Source of the DNA: JADGHX01 sp035760965
Lineage (GTDB): Bacteria; Pseudomonadota; Gammaproteobacteria; Steroidobacterales; Steroidobacteraceae
Reading direction: 5' to 3'
Assembly (NCBI GenBank): GCA_035760965.1
Contig: DASTRY010000060.1
Coordinates: 1-62,931, forward strand
DNA length: 62,931 nt
The notes beneath the pieces are model-generated. The model made no database searches. It was not told the origin of the DNA and saw only the letters and a program-made list of their open reading frames with translations. This document shows positions 7,254 through 16,650 of the stretch, piece after piece. How positions within the stretch are numbered: position 1 is the stretch's first letter; the number at the start of each line of letters is the position of its first letter. A program made the translations under genes and the position numbers.

Positions 7254-9182
7254 TTAATCCTCCAAAGTTCGGCGCCCGCGGCTTTCGAGCTCGACCCGTA
7301 GACGGTTCGCAAACGTCTCCGGTGACATCGTGCCCAGATCCTTGCCGCTTCGAGTGCGCACTGAAAGCAGATTTGCGGCCACTTCCTTGTCGCCCGCTAC
7401 CAATAAGTAAGGAACACGCCTGAGCGTGTGCTCACGGATCTTAAAGCCCACCTTTTCGTTCCGCAAGTCACTGGTGATGCGAAATCCCTGTTTTTTCAGT
7501 GTTTCCACGACGCTCGTGACGTAATCGTGCTGCCGGTCCGTGATGCTCATGACCACGGCCTGCACCGGCGCGAGCCAGGCGGGCAAGCGCCCGGCGTGGT
7601 GCTCCAGCAGGATCGCGAAGAAGCGCTCCAGCGAGCCGAAGATCGCGCGGTGGAGCATGACCGGCGTGCGCTTCTGGCTGTGCTCGTCGATGTAATGGGC
7701 GCCGAGCCGGCCGGGCATGTTCAGGTCGACCTGCAGGGTGCCGCATTGCCAGTCGCGACCGATGGCATCCTTCAGCACGAACTCGAGCTTCGGCCCGTAG
7801 AACGCGCCCTCACCCGGGTTGAGGGTGTACTCGACACCCGCCGCGGCCGTCGCCTTCTTGAGCGCCGTTTCGGCAATCGTCCAGACCTCGTCGCTTCCGA
7901 CCCGTTTCGGCGGGCGATCCGCGAACTTCACGCGCACGTTCTCGAACCCGAAATCCTCGTAGATCGAGAGCAGAAGCTTGATGTTGTGGACCGATTCCGC
8001 CTCGATCTGGTCTTCGGTGATGAAGATGTGCGCATCGTCCTGCGTGAACGCTCGCACCCGCATGAGTCCGTGGAGCGCACCCGAGGGTTCATAGCGGTGC
8101 ACCTTGCCGAACTCTCCGAAGCGGATCGGGAGGTCGCGGTAGCTCCGAATGCCCTGCTTGAAGATCTGGATGTGACCCGGGCAGTTCATCGGCTTGATGG
8201 CGTACACGCGATCGTCCGGCGTCTTCGTCAAGAACATGTTCTCGCCGAACTTCTCGAGATGGCCCGACTGCTGCCACAGGGAGGCGTCCATGATCTCCGG
8301 CGCGTTCACCTCGTCGAAGCCCGCCTCGCGGTTGCGCTCGCGCATGTAGGCGATGAGCTGCTGGAAGACGATCCAGCCGTGCGGGTGCCAGAAGACGGCC
8401 CCCGGCGCTTCCTCCTGCTGATGGAACAGGTCGAGCTCGCGGCCGATCTTGCGATGGTCGCGCTTCTCCGCCTCTTCGATCCGGTGCAGGTACTCGTCGA
8501 GCTGCTTCTTGTCGGCCCACGCCGTGCCGTAGATGCGCTGGAGCATCTCGTTGCGCGAGTCGCCGCGCCAGTACGCGCCGGCGACCTTCATGAGCTTGAA
8601 CGCCTTGAGCTTGCCCGTAGAGGGCACGTGCGGGCCGCGGCAGAGGTCGACCCAGTCGCCCTGTCCGTAGAGGCTGATCTCTTCGGTCGCGGGAATGCTC
8701 GCGATGATCTCGGCCTTGTATTGCTCACCGAGATTGCGGAAGAACGCGACCGCCTCGTCGCGCGGCATCACGCGGCGGCTGACCTTCTGGTCGGCCTTCG
8801 CGAGCTCCGTCATCTTCGCTTCGATGGCGGCGAGGTCCTCGGTCGTGAAGGGCCGCTTGTACGAGAAATCGTAGTAGAAGCCGTCCTCGATCACCGGGCC
8901 GATCGTCACCTGCGCGTCGGGAAACAGCTCCTTGACCGCTTGCGCGAGCAGGTGCGCCGTCGAGTGGCGAATGACTTCGAGCCCATCCGGGTCTTTGTCC
9001 GTGACGATGGCGACGTGGGCATCGTTCGCGATCGTGTACGACGTGTCGACGAGCTTGCCGTCCACGCGTCCCGCGAGCGCAGCCTTACGGAGGCCGGCGC
9101 CAATGCTGGCGGCCACCTCATCCACCGTGACCGGGTGGTCGAACGTACGCTGACTGCCGTCGGGCAGCGTGACTACGGGCAT
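7254..9182 (-). CDS. thrS: threonyl-tRNA synthetase
   Basis: The 642-residue enzyme has the N-terminal TGS domain (MPVVTLPDGSQRTFDHPV), the N2 editing domain that removes mischarged serine (HSTAHLLAQAVKELFPDAQV), the class II catalytic core with the zinc-site MNCPGHIQIF, and a C-terminal anticodon-binding domain. I chose the start at 9182 because homology begins at MPVV; an in-frame ATG ten codons earlier (9212) is possible, and neither has a strong Shine-Dalgarno. The gene heads the thrS-infC-rpmI-rplT-pheST-ihfA operon. Its last codons carry the Shine-Dalgarno for infC. Confidence 0.96.
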   Translation of the reverse strand: MPVVTLPDGSQRTFDHPVTVDEVAASIGAGLRKAALAGRVDGKLVDTSYTIANDAHVAIVTDKDPDGLEVIRHSTAHLLAQAVKELFPDAQVTIGPVIEDGFYYDFSYKRPFTTEDLAAIEAKMTELAKADQKVSRRVMPRDEAVAFFRNLGEQYKAEIIASIPATEEISLYGQGDWVDLCRGPHVPSTGKLKAFKLMKVAGAYWRGDSRNEMLQRIYGTAWADKKQLDEYLHRIEEAEKRDHRKIGRELDLFHQQEEAPGAVFWHPHGWIVFQQLIAYMRERNREAGFDEVNAPEIMDASLWQQSGHLEKFGENMFLTKTPDDRVYAIKPMNCPGHIQIFKQGIRSYRDLPIRFGEFGKVHRYEPSGALHGLMRVRAFTQDDAHIFITEDQIEAESVHNIKLLLSIYEDFGFENVRVKFADRPPKRVGSDEVWTIAETALKKATAAAGVEYTLNPGEGAFYGPKLEFVLKDAIGRDWQCGTLQVDLNMPGRLGAHYIDEHSQKRTPVMLHRAIFGSLERFFAILLEHHAGRLPAWLAPVQAVVMSITDRQHDYVTSVVETLKKQGFRITSDLRNEKVGFKIREHTLRRVPYLLVAGDKEVAANLLSVRTRSGKDLGTMSPETFANRLRVELESRGRRTLED

Positions 9183-9243
9183 GATCGGACTCGAACTCGC
9201 ACGACGCTTCATTTGACGTCGCGCGAGCCGACTTCAAGACGCG

Positions 9244-9274
9244 AAGGGCGCCCATGCCGCGCACGGGCGCCCTT
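9244..9274 (-). terminator. GC-rich hairpin between tRNA-Val and thrS
   Basis: AAGGGCGCCC pairs perfectly with GGGCGCCCTT across an 11-base loop. It lies just downstream of tRNA-Val on the minus strand and 62 bases before the thrS start, so it probably ends the tRNA transcript. There is no T-run on the minus strand, so it could instead act as a processing signal or a leader structure for thrS. Confidence 0.5.
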
Positions 9275-9282
9275 CTTTCATC

Positions 9283-9357
9283 TGGTAGGCGCGAGTGGGA
9301 TCGAACCACCGACCACCACCATGTCAAGGTGATGCTCTACCGCTGAGCTACGCGCCT
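9283..9357 (-). tRNA. tRNA-Val (GAC)
   Basis: The 75-nt minus-strand gene folds as a standard tRNA: acceptor AGGCGCG/CGCGCCT with A73 and encoded CCA, a D-arm with AGCTCAGCGGTAGAGC, an anticodon stem around loop TTGACAT, and a T-loop TTCGATC. The anticodon GAC reads GUC and GUU valine codons. Confidence 0.95.
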
Positions 9358-9385
9358 GTCGAGTCACACGACGTGAGGGCCGCGA

Positions 9386-9414
9386 ACGATACAAGACCCG
9401 CCCACTCCCCGCAA
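9386..9414 (-). promoter_or_regulatory. sigma-70-type promoter of tRNA-Val
   Basis: On the minus strand TTGCGG (9409-9414) and TATCGT (9386-9391) are separated by exactly 17 bases and lead into tRNA-Val. The bases after the -10 (TCGCGGCCC) are GC-rich, as at stringently controlled stable-RNA promoters. Confidence 0.6.
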
Positions 9415-9438
9415 GCTAAGGGCTGAATTTCCAGTGAC

Positions 9439-11247
9439 TTACGTCGGACTTGCGGCCGGCTGCGGAGGCTCGGCAAGCTGCGGCAGCTCCCGTTTGATGC
9501 TCGCGAAACGGATTTCGAGCAGCGCGATGCACTCGGCGAAGCTCGTGCAGACCTCGGGGGCCCCCACCGCGGCCAGCCGTTGCCGGGGCCGTTCGAGATC
9601 GTCCGTCATGCCCCAGAGACCGACGACGATCGGCACGTCCTCCCACCGATTGCGCAGAGCTTTGGCGCAGCGGCGCGCGGCGCTGACGGGCTCCGGCGGC
9701 AGGGCCGAGACGACGATGGCATCGGGCCGCGTCTCGTCGGTCAGCTCCCCGCTCAGCAGGCGCGCCTTCACGCCCTGCTCCAGGAGCAGCGCGACCAGCA
9801 GCCGCGAGGCGATCTGGTCGGCTTGATCCTCGGCCGGCGGGCACAGCACCGACGCGCCGAAGGCGGGCGATGCCGGGTCCCCGGGCGGCGCGCGCGGCAC
9901 CTCGCTGGCCTGCGCGAAGTCCTCCGCCCAGCGCTCGATGTGCTCGAACACCACGAGGCGCTTCGCGTCCTGCAGGATCCCGCGGTCGTGATCGTCTTGC
10001 GCGAGGCGCAGCGCCGGCAGGATCACGGTGTCGCAGACCTCGACGCGGGACTGCGTACGCAGGGCGTCATCGAGAACGTCGTCCGCTTCGTCGCGATTGC
10101 TTGCGAGCAGCCGCTGGTACAGGCGTTCGTGCGGCTTCAGCACCGGCTGATCGCCCATGAGGACGTGCAGGAACCCGAGCTGCGGGATGTGCTTGCCCAT
10201 CACGACGAGCAGCACGGTAATGGGAATCGCGAGCAGCAGTCCGATCGGTCCCCAGAGCCACGTCCAGAATGCCGCCGCGACCAGCAGCGCGATTGGGGAT
10301 ACGCCGGTGCGACTGCCATACAGCCAAGGTTCGAGCACGAGATAGCTGAACATCTCGAGCGCAACGAACATCGCCACGACCAGCGCGGGCCGCGTGAGGT
10401 CGTCGAAGATCGCGAACGACAGCATGGTCGGCAGTGCCGCGGCAACCCAGATGCCGACGTAAGGCACGAAGCGCAGCGCCATCGAGAGCGCGCCCCACAG
10501 CACGGCATTCGGTACGCCGATCAGATAGAGCCCGGTGGCGGTCGCGATGCCCTGCCAGCCGTTGATCACCGTCTGCATGACGATGTACTGGCTGACCTTC
10601 TTCGCGGCCTCGTCGAGCGCTTCCGTCGTCACCCGCAGATTGCGCGAGCCGAGCAGGCGGATCACGCGGTCGCGCAGATCCGGCAGCCGCAGCAGCATGA
10701 AGATGACGAAGACGATGACGAGCGCCGCCGTGCTGAGCGGCTTGAGCAGCGGTTCGACCAGACTCTTCAGCGACTCCAATGCGGTCGCCGGCGGCGGCAC
10801 GACGACCACCTTCGGGACTTTGGCCGCCGCCTGCGCGCCTTCGGGCGCCACGCGATTCAGCTCGCGCGTGAGCTGCTCGACGGCGAACGTCGTGTCGGAG
10901 ACGCCGCCCCGCACAGCGCGCATCATCTCGAGCAGGTTCCTCCGCAACTGGCGCTGGTAGGACGGCAGTTGGGACACCAAGTCCGTGAACTGATGGATCA
11001 CGACCCACGCGAGCAGCCCGAGGACGACGATGGTGAGCGTGACGGAAAGAATTACCGCCACACCCCGATTGATGTGCCAGCGCTGCAAGCGCTCGACGAG
11101 CGGCGCGAGCAGAAAGGTCATCAGGACGGCGAGCGCCAGCGGGACGAACACCTCCTGCGCGTAGCGCAGGACACCGACGGTGAGCACGACGGCGATGAAG
11201 ACTCGCAAGGCGTAGCCGGGCTGCGCGACTTGAACGGGGCTGTTCAT
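9439..11247 (-). CDS. AI-2E/PerM-family membrane protein with a C-terminal soluble domain
   Basis: The 602-residue protein starts with an AI-2E/PerM-family permease of about 350 residues: hydrophobic segments near residues 10-30, 33-55, 62-85, then a soluble loop, then several more between 175 and 350, including the conserved PYVGIWVAAALPTM region. Families of this type export small molecules or ions; the substrate here is unknown. About 250 residues follow, the last 130 looking like an alpha/beta Rossmann or B12-binding-like fold (GASVLCPPAEDQADQIASRL, then VPIVVGLWG) but without the DxHxxG cobalamin motif. I chose ATG 11247 because the hydrophobic domain starts right after it; the frame upstream is low-complexity. 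Confidence 0.8.
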   Translation of the reverse strand: MNSPVQVAQPGYALRVFIAVVLTVGVLRYAQEVFVPLALAVLMTFLLAPLVERLQRWHINRGVAVILSVTLTIVVLGLLAWVVIHQFTDLVSQLPSYQRQLRRNLLEMMRAVRGGVSDTTFAVEQLTRELNRVAPEGAQAAAKVPKVVVVPPPATALESLKSLVEPLLKPLSTAALVIVFVIFMLLRLPDLRDRVIRLLGSRNLRVTTEALDEAAKKVSQYIVMQTVINGWQGIATATGLYLIGVPNAVLWGALSMALRFVPYVGIWVAAALPTMLSFAIFDDLTRPALVVAMFVALEMFSYLVLEPWLYGSRTGVSPIALLVAAAFWTWLWGPIGLLLAIPITVLLVVMGKHIPQLGFLHVLMGDQPVLKPHERLYQRLLASNRDEADDVLDDALRTQSRVEVCDTVILPALRLAQDDHDRGILQDAKRLVVFEHIERWAEDFAQASEVPRAPPGDPASPAFGASVLCPPAEDQADQIASRLLVALLLEQGVKARLLSGELTDETRPDAIVVSALPPEPVSAARRCAKALRNRWEDVPIVVGLWGMTDDLERPRQRLAAVGAPEVCTSFAECIALLEIRFASIKRELPQLAEPPQPAASPT

Positions 11248-11485
11248 CCCCGTGCCCGTACCACGAATCGTGCCCAGGGCTGTCGTCGACCCACGCTCGC
11301 GAGCGGCGTGATTGCATTCAGCGTGAAGCGACTGCGGCCCGCCTTGACCCGATCGCCCTCGGTGCTCACCGCGACACTCTGGCGTCAGGCACCCTCTTCG
11401 CACGGTCGCGCAGAGAGCGGTCTCGGTCGACTGCGTATTCCCGGGCGCGCGGCCGCCAGCGAGCCGGCGCCAGCCAACGACGATG

Positions 11486-13558
11486 TCAGCTGGCGAGCGT
11501 CGAGGGTAATCCCAGCTCGAGCTGCTTCAGGCGCTCGATCTCGTCGCGCAGTCGCGCCGCCTCCTCGAACTCGAGGTTGCGCGCTTTCTTGAACATCTCG
11601 GCTTCCAGCTTCTTGATCTGCCGCACGATGTTCTGCGGCTGCAGGTCCGTCGTCGTCGCCGCCTTCCCCTTCGCGCCCTTGCCGCCGCGCTCGCGGGCAG
11701 CGCCGCTCTCCGCGCCGCGATTGCGCGCGCCTTCCATGATGTCCATGACGGCCTTCTGGATGCCGCGCGGCGTGATGCCGTGCTGCCGGTTGAACTCGAT
11801 CTGCCGCGCGCGGCGCCGCTCCGTCTCCTGCAGCGCGCGCTTCATCGAGCCGGTGATCGTGTCCGCGTACAGCACCGCGCGCCCGTTGATGTTGCGCGCC
11901 GCGCGTCCGATCGTCTGGATGAGCGAATTGTCCGAGCGCAGGAATCCTTCCTTGTCGGCGTCGAGGATCGCGACGAGCGACACCTCCGGCATGTCGAGGC
12001 CCTCGCGCAGGAGATTGATGCCGACGAGGACGTCGAACTTGCCGAGCCGCAGGTCGCGGATGATCTCCGTGCGCTCGACCGTGTCGACGTCGGAGTGCAG
12101 GTAGCGCACGCGGACGTCGTGCTCGGCGAGGTAGTCGGTGAGGTCCTCGGCCATCCGCTTCGTCAGCGTCGTGATCAGCACGCGCTCGTTCTTCGCGACC
12201 GCCTTGCGAATCTCCGAGAGCACGTCATCCACCTGGCTGCGCACGGGCCGCACTTCGACCTCCGGATCGACGAGCCCCGTCGGCCGGACGATCTGCTCGA
12301 CCACCTGCGCCGAGTGCTTCTCTTCGTAATCTCCCGGCGTCGCGGAGACGAAGATCATCTGCGGCGCAAGCTGCTCCCACTCCTCGAACTTGAGCGGTCG
12401 GTTGTCGAGCGCCGAGGGCAAGCGGAAGCCGTACTCGACGAGCGTTTCCTTGCGCGAGCGGTCACCGCGGTACATGGCGCCGAGCTGCGGAATCGTCTGG
12501 TGGCTCTCGTCGATGATCAGCAGCGCGTTGCGCGGCAGATAGTCGAAGAGACACGGCGGCGGCTCACCCGGTGCGCGGCCCGAGAGGTAGCGGGAATAGT
12601 TCTCGATGCCGGCGCAATAGCCGACCTCCTTCATCATCTCCATGTCGAACATCGTGCGCTGCTCGAGCCGCTGCGCCTCGAGAAGCTTCCCGGCCTCGCG
12701 CAGCTCGCGCAGGCGCACGCGCAAGTCCTCGCGAATCTGGTCGACCGCGGCCATCACGGTTTCGCGCGGTGTGACGTAGTGCGTGCCAGGATAGACCGTG
12801 TACCGCGGCACCTTGCGCGAGATGGCGCCGGTGAGCGGATCGAAGAGCGCGAGCGAGTCGATCTGATCGTCGAACAGCTCGACCCGGATGGCCTCGCGCT
12901 CGGATTCCGCGGGGAAGATGTCGATGACGTCGCCGCGGACGCGATACGTGCCCTGGGTCAGGTCCAGCTCGTTGCGCGTGTACTGCATGTCCGCCAGCCG
13001 CCGCAGCAGCGCGCGCTGATCGAATTTGTCTCCGCGCGAGAGGTGCAGAATCATCGAGTGATAGGTGCGCGGATCGCCGAGGCCGTAGATCGACGAGACG
13101 GTCGCGACGATGATGGCATCGGAGCGCTCGAGCAGCGCCTTGGTCGCCGACAAGCGCATCTGCTCGATGTGCTCGTTGATCGAGGAATCTTTCTCGATGT
13201 ACGTGTCCGTCGACGGCACGTACGCCTCGGGCTGGTAGTAGTCGTAATACGAGACGAAGTACTCCACCGCGTTGTGCGGGAAGAACTCGCGGAACTCGCC
13301 ATAGAGCTGCGCCGCCAGCGTCTTGTTGTGCGCCAGGACCATGGTCGGCCGCTGCACCCGCTGGATGACGTTTGCGATCGTGAAGGTCTTGCCGGACCCG
13401 GTGACCCCGAGCAGCGTCTGGTGCGCGAGGCCGGTCTCGAGGCCCTCGACGAGGCGCTCGATCGCCTGCGGCTGGTCGCCGGCGGGCTCGTAATCCGCGA
13501 CGAGCTGGAAAGGGGACTGTTCCGGGCGAAGGTGATCCATAAACCGCTCTGCATTCAC
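11486..13558 (-). CDS. uvrB: excinuclease ABC subunit B
   Basis: The 690-residue protein is full-length UvrB. It shows Walker A GVTGSGKT (about residue 52), the beta-hairpin YYDYYQPEAYVPSTDTYIEK that probes DNA for damage, the helicase DEAD-type IIDESH box, motif VI QTIGRAARN, and a C-terminal UVR coiled coil that contacts UvrC (KKLEAEMFKKARNLEFEEAA). It verifies lesions and loads UvrC in nucleotide excision repair. A second in-frame ATG six codons later (MDHLRPEQ) is an alternative start. An AT-rich patch (TTATATAG) about 30 bases upstream may be part of its promoter; I see no clear LexA box. Confidence 0.97.
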   Translation of the reverse strand: MNAERFMDHLRPEQSPFQLVADYEPAGDQPQAIERLVEGLETGLAHQTLLGVTGSGKTFTIANVIQRVQRPTMVLAHNKTLAAQLYGEFREFFPHNAVEYFVSYYDYYQPEAYVPSTDTYIEKDSSINEHIEQMRLSATKALLERSDAIIVATVSSIYGLGDPRTYHSMILHLSRGDKFDQRALLRRLADMQYTRNELDLTQGTYRVRGDVIDIFPAESEREAIRVELFDDQIDSLALFDPLTGAISRKVPRYTVYPGTHYVTPRETVMAAVDQIREDLRVRLRELREAGKLLEAQRLEQRTMFDMEMMKEVGYCAGIENYSRYLSGRAPGEPPPCLFDYLPRNALLIIDESHQTIPQLGAMYRGDRSRKETLVEYGFRLPSALDNRPLKFEEWEQLAPQMIFVSATPGDYEEKHSAQVVEQIVRPTGLVDPEVEVRPVRSQVDDVLSEIRKAVAKNERVLITTLTKRMAEDLTDYLAEHDVRVRYLHSDVDTVERTEIIRDLRLGKFDVLVGINLLREGLDMPEVSLVAILDADKEGFLRSDNSLIQTIGRAARNINGRAVLYADTITGSMKRALQETERRRARQIEFNRQHGITPRGIQKAVMDIMEGARNRGAESGAARERGGKGAKGKAATTTDLQPQNIVRQIKKLEAEMFKKARNLEFEEAARLRDEIERLKQLELGLPSTLAS

Positions 13559-13790
13559 CGGCCCTGGGGTCCGGCGTCGGGGTAATTAGCGGACTATATA
13601 ACGCGGCCGGCGAAGTGCTGCCCGTTGTGGGGCCGGTCGGCGCATTTACAACGTCGCCGGGTGGCGTCACTCGGTCCCGCCGCCGTGTATGTGCGCCAGC
13701 GCTCCTTCCCCGCACACCGGGAACGAATACTGCTCCCCGCCAAGCTCGGGTGGGTCGCTGGAGGCAACGCGTCCGCAGAGACGCCTCTGA

Positions 13791-15284
13791 ATGCTGTTCA
13801 CGAGCGGGGAGTTCCTTTTCGTCTATCTACCGATCGCGCTGGCGGCGTTCTTCCTGCTCGCGCGCGTCGCGGGGCGTGCGGCGGCGGCTTTCTGGCTAGC
13901 CGTCGCGTCACTCGTCTTCTATGGCTACTGGCGCCCGGAGCACACGCTGCTCCTCGGCGCGTCCATCGCCATGAACTACCTCTTCGGCGCGCTGATCCTG
14001 CGTGCGCGCGGCGAGGGCAGCCCGGCGGCGCGGCGGCTGCTGATCGCCGCGGTGGTGACGAACCTTCTCGTTCTAGGCTACTTCAAGTACGCCAACTTCT
14101 TCGTCAACACCGTATCGGCGGTGACGGGCAGCTCGCTCGATACGGTGGACGTGCTGCTGCCGCTCGGCATTTCCTTCTTCACGTTCACGCAGATCGCGTA
14201 TTTGGTGGACGTGCACGCGGGCAAGGTCACCGAGCGCAACCCGATCCACTACCTGCTGTTCGTCACGTACTTCCCGCACCTCATCGCCGGGCCGGTATTG
14301 CATCACGCGGAGATGATGCCGCAGTTCGCGCGGCCTGATATCTATCGCGCCTACCTGCGCAGCATGACCATCGGCCTCGCGTTCCTGACGATGGGTCTCG
14401 CAAAGAAGATCCTCGTCGCAGACAGCGTGGCACCGCTTGCGAACGACGCTTTCGCTCAGGCGGCCGTGGCGCCGCTGACGACCGCTGCCGCATGGCTCGG
14501 CATGGTCGCCTACACGCTGCAGATCTACTTCGATTTTTCGGGCTATTCGGACATGGCGGTCGGCCTGTCGCTGCTCATCGGCGTACGTCTGCCCTACAAC
14601 TTCAACTCTCCGTACAAGGCGCGAAACATCTCGGACTTCTGGCGGCGCTGGCACATGACGCTCTCGCGCTTCCTCCGCGATTATCTCTACATCGCGCTCG
14701 GCGGAAACCGCCGCGGACGCTTCCGCCGCTACATCAATCTGCTCGTGACGATGCTGCTGGGCGGCCTGTGGCACGGCGCCTCTTGGACTTTCGTCGTGTG
14801 GGGCGGACTGCACGGCCTCTACCTCTGCGTGAACCACGCGTGGCAATGGTTCTGGGAGCGCGTCCCGCGCGAGAGCCTGCCCACCGGTGCGATGTGGTCT
14901 AGGGCAGCGCGTGTCGCAAGCGTTACGCTCACCTTGCTAGCCGTGATCGTCGCGTGGGCGTTCTTCCGGGCGACGACCATCGAGTCGGCTACCGGCATCG
15001 TCGGCAGCCTGTTCGGCATCGGCAACGAGAGTGCGACCAGTGCGCTGCCGGCCTCCGCCCCCCTGTTCTGGATCGCGCTCTTCAGCGCCATCGCGCTCTT
15101 CGCGCGCAACTCGCAGGAGCTCATCGATGGAGGCATGGCGAAGGCGCTGGACCGCGTGGCCGAGCGCTCGTGGTACGGCGAGCTGCTCGCTGCGCTCTGC
15201 GGGGCAATGATCGTGCTCATCGTGCTGCTCGCGCTGATCGCGGCATCACGCAACGTCACCGAGTTCATCTACTTCAACTTCTGA
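13791..15284 (+). CDS. MBOAT-family O-acyltransferase (AlgI-like)
   Basis: The 497-residue polytopic membrane protein belongs to the MBOAT family. The conserved core is visible: FDFSGYSDMAVGLSLLIG, PYNFNSPYKARNISDFWRRWH, then GGLWHGASWTFVVWGGLHG with the two invariant histidines. AlgI-like MBOATs move acetyl groups across the inner membrane onto exported polysaccharides such as alginate. The next gene, 4 bases on, encodes an SGNH hydrolase that would finish the transfer in the periplasm. No alginate or other polysaccharide synthase is in the window, so the acceptor is unknown. Confidence 0.92.
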   Translation: MLFTSGEFLFVYLPIALAAFFLLARVAGRAAAAFWLAVASLVFYGYWRPEHTLLLGASIAMNYLFGALILRARGEGSPAARRLLIAAVVTNLLVLGYFKYANFFVNTVSAVTGSSLDTVDVLLPLGISFFTFTQIAYLVDVHAGKVTERNPIHYLLFVTYFPHLIAGPVLHHAEMMPQFARPDIYRAYLRSMTIGLAFLTMGLAKKILVADSVAPLANDAFAQAAVAPLTTAAAWLGMVAYTLQIYFDFSGYSDMAVGLSLLIGVRLPYNFNSPYKARNISDFWRRWHMTLSRFLRDYLYIALGGNRRGRFRRYINLLVTMLLGGLWHGASWTFVVWGGLHGLYLCVNHAWQWFWERVPRESLPTGAMWSRAARVASVTLTLLAVIVAWAFFRATTIESATGIVGSLFGIGNESATSALPASAPLFWIALFSAIALFARNSQELIDGGMAKALDRVAERSWYGELLAALCGAMIVLIVLLALIAASRNVTEFIYFNF

Positions 15285-15288
15285 GGCC

Positions 15289-16566
15289 ATGACCGCGCGC
15301 CGATTCATTCTCCGCGTGAGCGCATTCGTCGCCGGCATCGTCGGGATGCTGGTACTGCTCGAGCTCGTCCTGCGCATCGTGCCCGTGTCGGAGGGCATCT
15401 ATGCGGCTGATCCGAGCCGTGCATGGCCGCTGCATCGGCTCGTCACGAACTCGACTTACACGTATTCGTCGGGCTGGAACGCGCACAACTTGCATCGAGG
15501 ACGCGTCAACAACTTCGGCTACGTGTCGCCGGACGACTATCGGCCGGGAGAGTCCGGCATCGTCGTGATCGGTGACAGCTACATCGAATCGCTGATGAAC
15601 GATTACGAGGAGACGCTGCAGGGCCGGCTGGGCGACCTTCTCGACCATCCGCAGAAGGTCATGAACTTCGGGACGTCGGGTGCCGACCTGCCCCATTATC
15701 TCGGCACGGCGCGTCTCGTGGGAGAGCACTTCCGGCCGACCTGGGCGGTCATCCTCATCTCGAGGAACGACTATCAGGGCGGGTTCTCGGCGGACACGGG
15801 GTACTTTCGCTGGGCACCGGAGCGCGATCCGCCGATCGAGATCGTGCCGGAAGTGAAGCGCTCGCCCCTTGTGAAGTTCGTGCGCGAGCTCGCGCTCGTG
15901 CGCTACGTGCGCGGGAATTTGAAGGTGCGCGTGCGCGATCTCGTCCACTGGCGCCGCGCCGTCGATCCGAAGCCGGACACGACGTGCACGCCGCATCCCC
16001 TTTCGACACGCGACAAATCGCTGACGGCGCGCTTCGTCGATGAGCTGCCGAAGGCGCTCGATCTGCCGCCCTCGCGGGTGATCCTGGTGTTCGACACGGA
16101 TCGACGAGCGATCTACGCCGGCGCGCCCGCGAGCGCGCAGGAGTGCCCGAGCCTGGACGATCAGGCGCGCGAGCGAATCATGCAGCTTGCCGTCTCACGC
16201 GGGATGCTCATCCTGGACACCGCCGACACGTTTCGCAGCTACTACGTCGCCACTCGCCAGCGCGTCGATTTCACGCCCGAGGACTACCACTGGAACCCGA
16301 TCGGCCACCAGCTCGTCGCGCGCGAGGTGGCGGCGATCATCAACGCCTTCGGCTCGGAGAACGGGCGCCGTCACACGCTGGTCCCGAGAACCGACCCGGA
16401 AGGTCGCGTCGCGGCTGCCTCGGGCAACGGACAGCCGCGCTCGGAACGCGAGGGGCGAGTGCCTCACGAGGAGCCGGCTCCGCGCGCGGAAACCCCTGTC
16501 GAGCCGTCCGCGCCGGAGCTGGGGCGCCTGCCGGTGTCGCCGCAAGTGGGCGCCGGACCCCTCTAG
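15289..16566 (+). CDS. SGNH/GDSL hydrolase-like protein, probable partner of the MBOAT
   Basis: The 425-residue protein has one N-terminal membrane anchor (residues 6-26) and a periplasmic SGNH domain. The nucleophile block is VVIGDSYIES, the Gly block NFGTSGAD, the Asn block ISRND, and the Asp/His block DYHWNPIGH near residue 330. The last 70 residues are Pro/Glu-rich and look disordered. By analogy with AlgX/AlgJ pairs it likely accepts acetyl from the MBOAT and puts it on a polysaccharide. It starts 4 bases after the MBOAT stop, so the pair is one operon. Confidence 0.85.
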   Translation: MTARRFILRVSAFVAGIVGMLVLLELVLRIVPVSEGIYAADPSRAWPLHRLVTNSTYTYSSGWNAHNLHRGRVNNFGYVSPDDYRPGESGIVVIGDSYIESLMNDYEETLQGRLGDLLDHPQKVMNFGTSGADLPHYLGTARLVGEHFRPTWAVILISRNDYQGGFSADTGYFRWAPERDPPIEIVPEVKRSPLVKFVRELALVRYVRGNLKVRVRDLVHWRRAVDPKPDTTCTPHPLSTRDKSLTARFVDELPKALDLPPSRVILVFDTDRRAIYAGAPASAQECPSLDDQARERIMQLAVSRGMLILDTADTFRSYYVATRQRVDFTPEDYHWNPIGHQLVAREVAAIINAFGSENGRRHTLVPRTDPEGRVAAASGNGQPRSEREGRVPHEEPAPRAETPVEPSAPELGRLPVSPQVGAGPL

Positions 16567-16650
16567 CGGCGCCTCGAATCTTCCCGTCGTCGCGACCGGC
16601 CAATCCGGTAAGATACGGGTCGCCCACTCCTTCCGATCTGCAGGACTCAC

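Noticed and set aside
5080..13585. Long plus-strand open frames opposite pheS, thrS, the AI-2E-family gene and uvrB
   Set aside because: They are antisense shadows caused by high GC and codon bias; the peptides are rich in Arg, His, Leu and Asp without domains, while the opposite strand encodes known proteins.
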